6,455 nucleotides of DNA from Chitinophagales bacterium (GTDB lineage Bacteria > Bacteroidota > Bacteroidia > Chitinophagales > JADIYW01). Below are positions 6,339 to 6,455 of this stretch, piece after piece. The stretch is from NCBI GenBank assembly GCA_020848315.1, contig JADLAH010000016.1, positions 1-6,455 of the forward strand, in the 5' to 3' direction. How positions within the stretch are numbered: position 1 is the first letter of the stretch; each line of letters starts with the position of its first letter. The position numbers and the translations under genes were made by a program. The notes below the pieces were generated by a model that saw only the letters and a list, made by a program, of their open reading frames with translations, had not been told where the DNA came from and did not search any database.

Positions 6339-6455
6339 TTAATGTTTGCTCACTTTGTGGTAGTGTACTTCATCGTCTATCGTGATTTTCAAAAGGTATA
6401 ATCCACTCGCGTAGCCGCTCATGTCTATCTCCGCCTGCAGTTGTCGCATCGTGCC
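6339..6455 (-). CDS. C-terminal end of a secreted protein with a T9SS type A sorting domain (partial)
   Basis: Only the last 38 codons are in the window; the gene runs in from beyond 6455 and ends with TAA at 6341-6339. The tail reads in part as EIDMSGYASGLYLLKI, then a short polar stretch, then HYHKVSKH. This is the standard ending of type IX secretion substrates in Bacteroidota: a 'D(L/M)S.Y.SG.Y.L.I' strand-turn-strand, then a basic K-V-K terminus. Such tails direct a Sec-exported protein across the outer membrane and are usually removed on secretion or attachment to the surface. The function of the passenger domain cannot be seen. The gene is closed by the strong hairpin 24 nt downstream, so it is transcriptionally separate from the HMG-CoA lyase gene. 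Confidence 0.85.
   Translation of the reverse strand, partial: GTMRQLQAEIDMSGYASGLYLLKITIDDEVHYHKVSKH

Overview
The window is an ordinary metabolic stretch of a Bacteroidota chromosome. Four things point to that phylum: a C-terminal type IX secretion (T9SS) sorting tail at the right edge, a small lipoprotein that looks like the Bacteroidota family DUF4296, Bacteroidota-style HMG-CoA lyase and BioA sequences, and AT-rich gene leaders without Shine-Dalgarno sequences. Overall GC is middling, which would suit Chitinophagales or Sphingobacteriia, but the genus cannot be read from this sequence.

Layout, right to left. Positions 6339-6455 (- strand) hold the last 38 codons of a secreted or surface protein, followed by a strong hairpin terminator (6285-6314). 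Next on the - strand is an HMG-CoA lyase gene (5385 to about 6239). It meets yggS (4693-5388, + strand) tail to tail, and the two stop codons share bases. The yggS start codon sits only 3 nt from the outward-facing start codon of a - strand operon running from 4689 to 32: lipoprotein, bioB, bioF, bioD, bioA. Spacings in the operon are 7, 29 and 46 nt, then a 14-nt overlap. A Bacteroidota-type promoter match for the operon (4697-4727) lies inside the first codons of yggS.

Function. BioF, BioA, BioD and BioB are the four enzymes that build the biotin rings from a pimeloyl thioester and alanine: KAPA, DAPA, dethiobiotin, biotin. The genes that make or release the pimeloyl precursor (bioC with bioH or bioG, bioW, or bioI) are not in the window. 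YggS is a PLP-homeostasis protein, and BioF and BioA are PLP enzymes. HMG-CoA lyase acts downstream of a biotin-dependent carboxylase in leucine breakdown. These links are suggestive only.

I found no mobile element, CRISPR array, RNA gene or clearly new multi-gene system. The points most worth a second look are the uncharacterised lipoprotein heading the biotin operon, the nearly gapless divergent start region, very AT-rich islands inside bioD and bioF, and BioA residues that leave its amino donor open.
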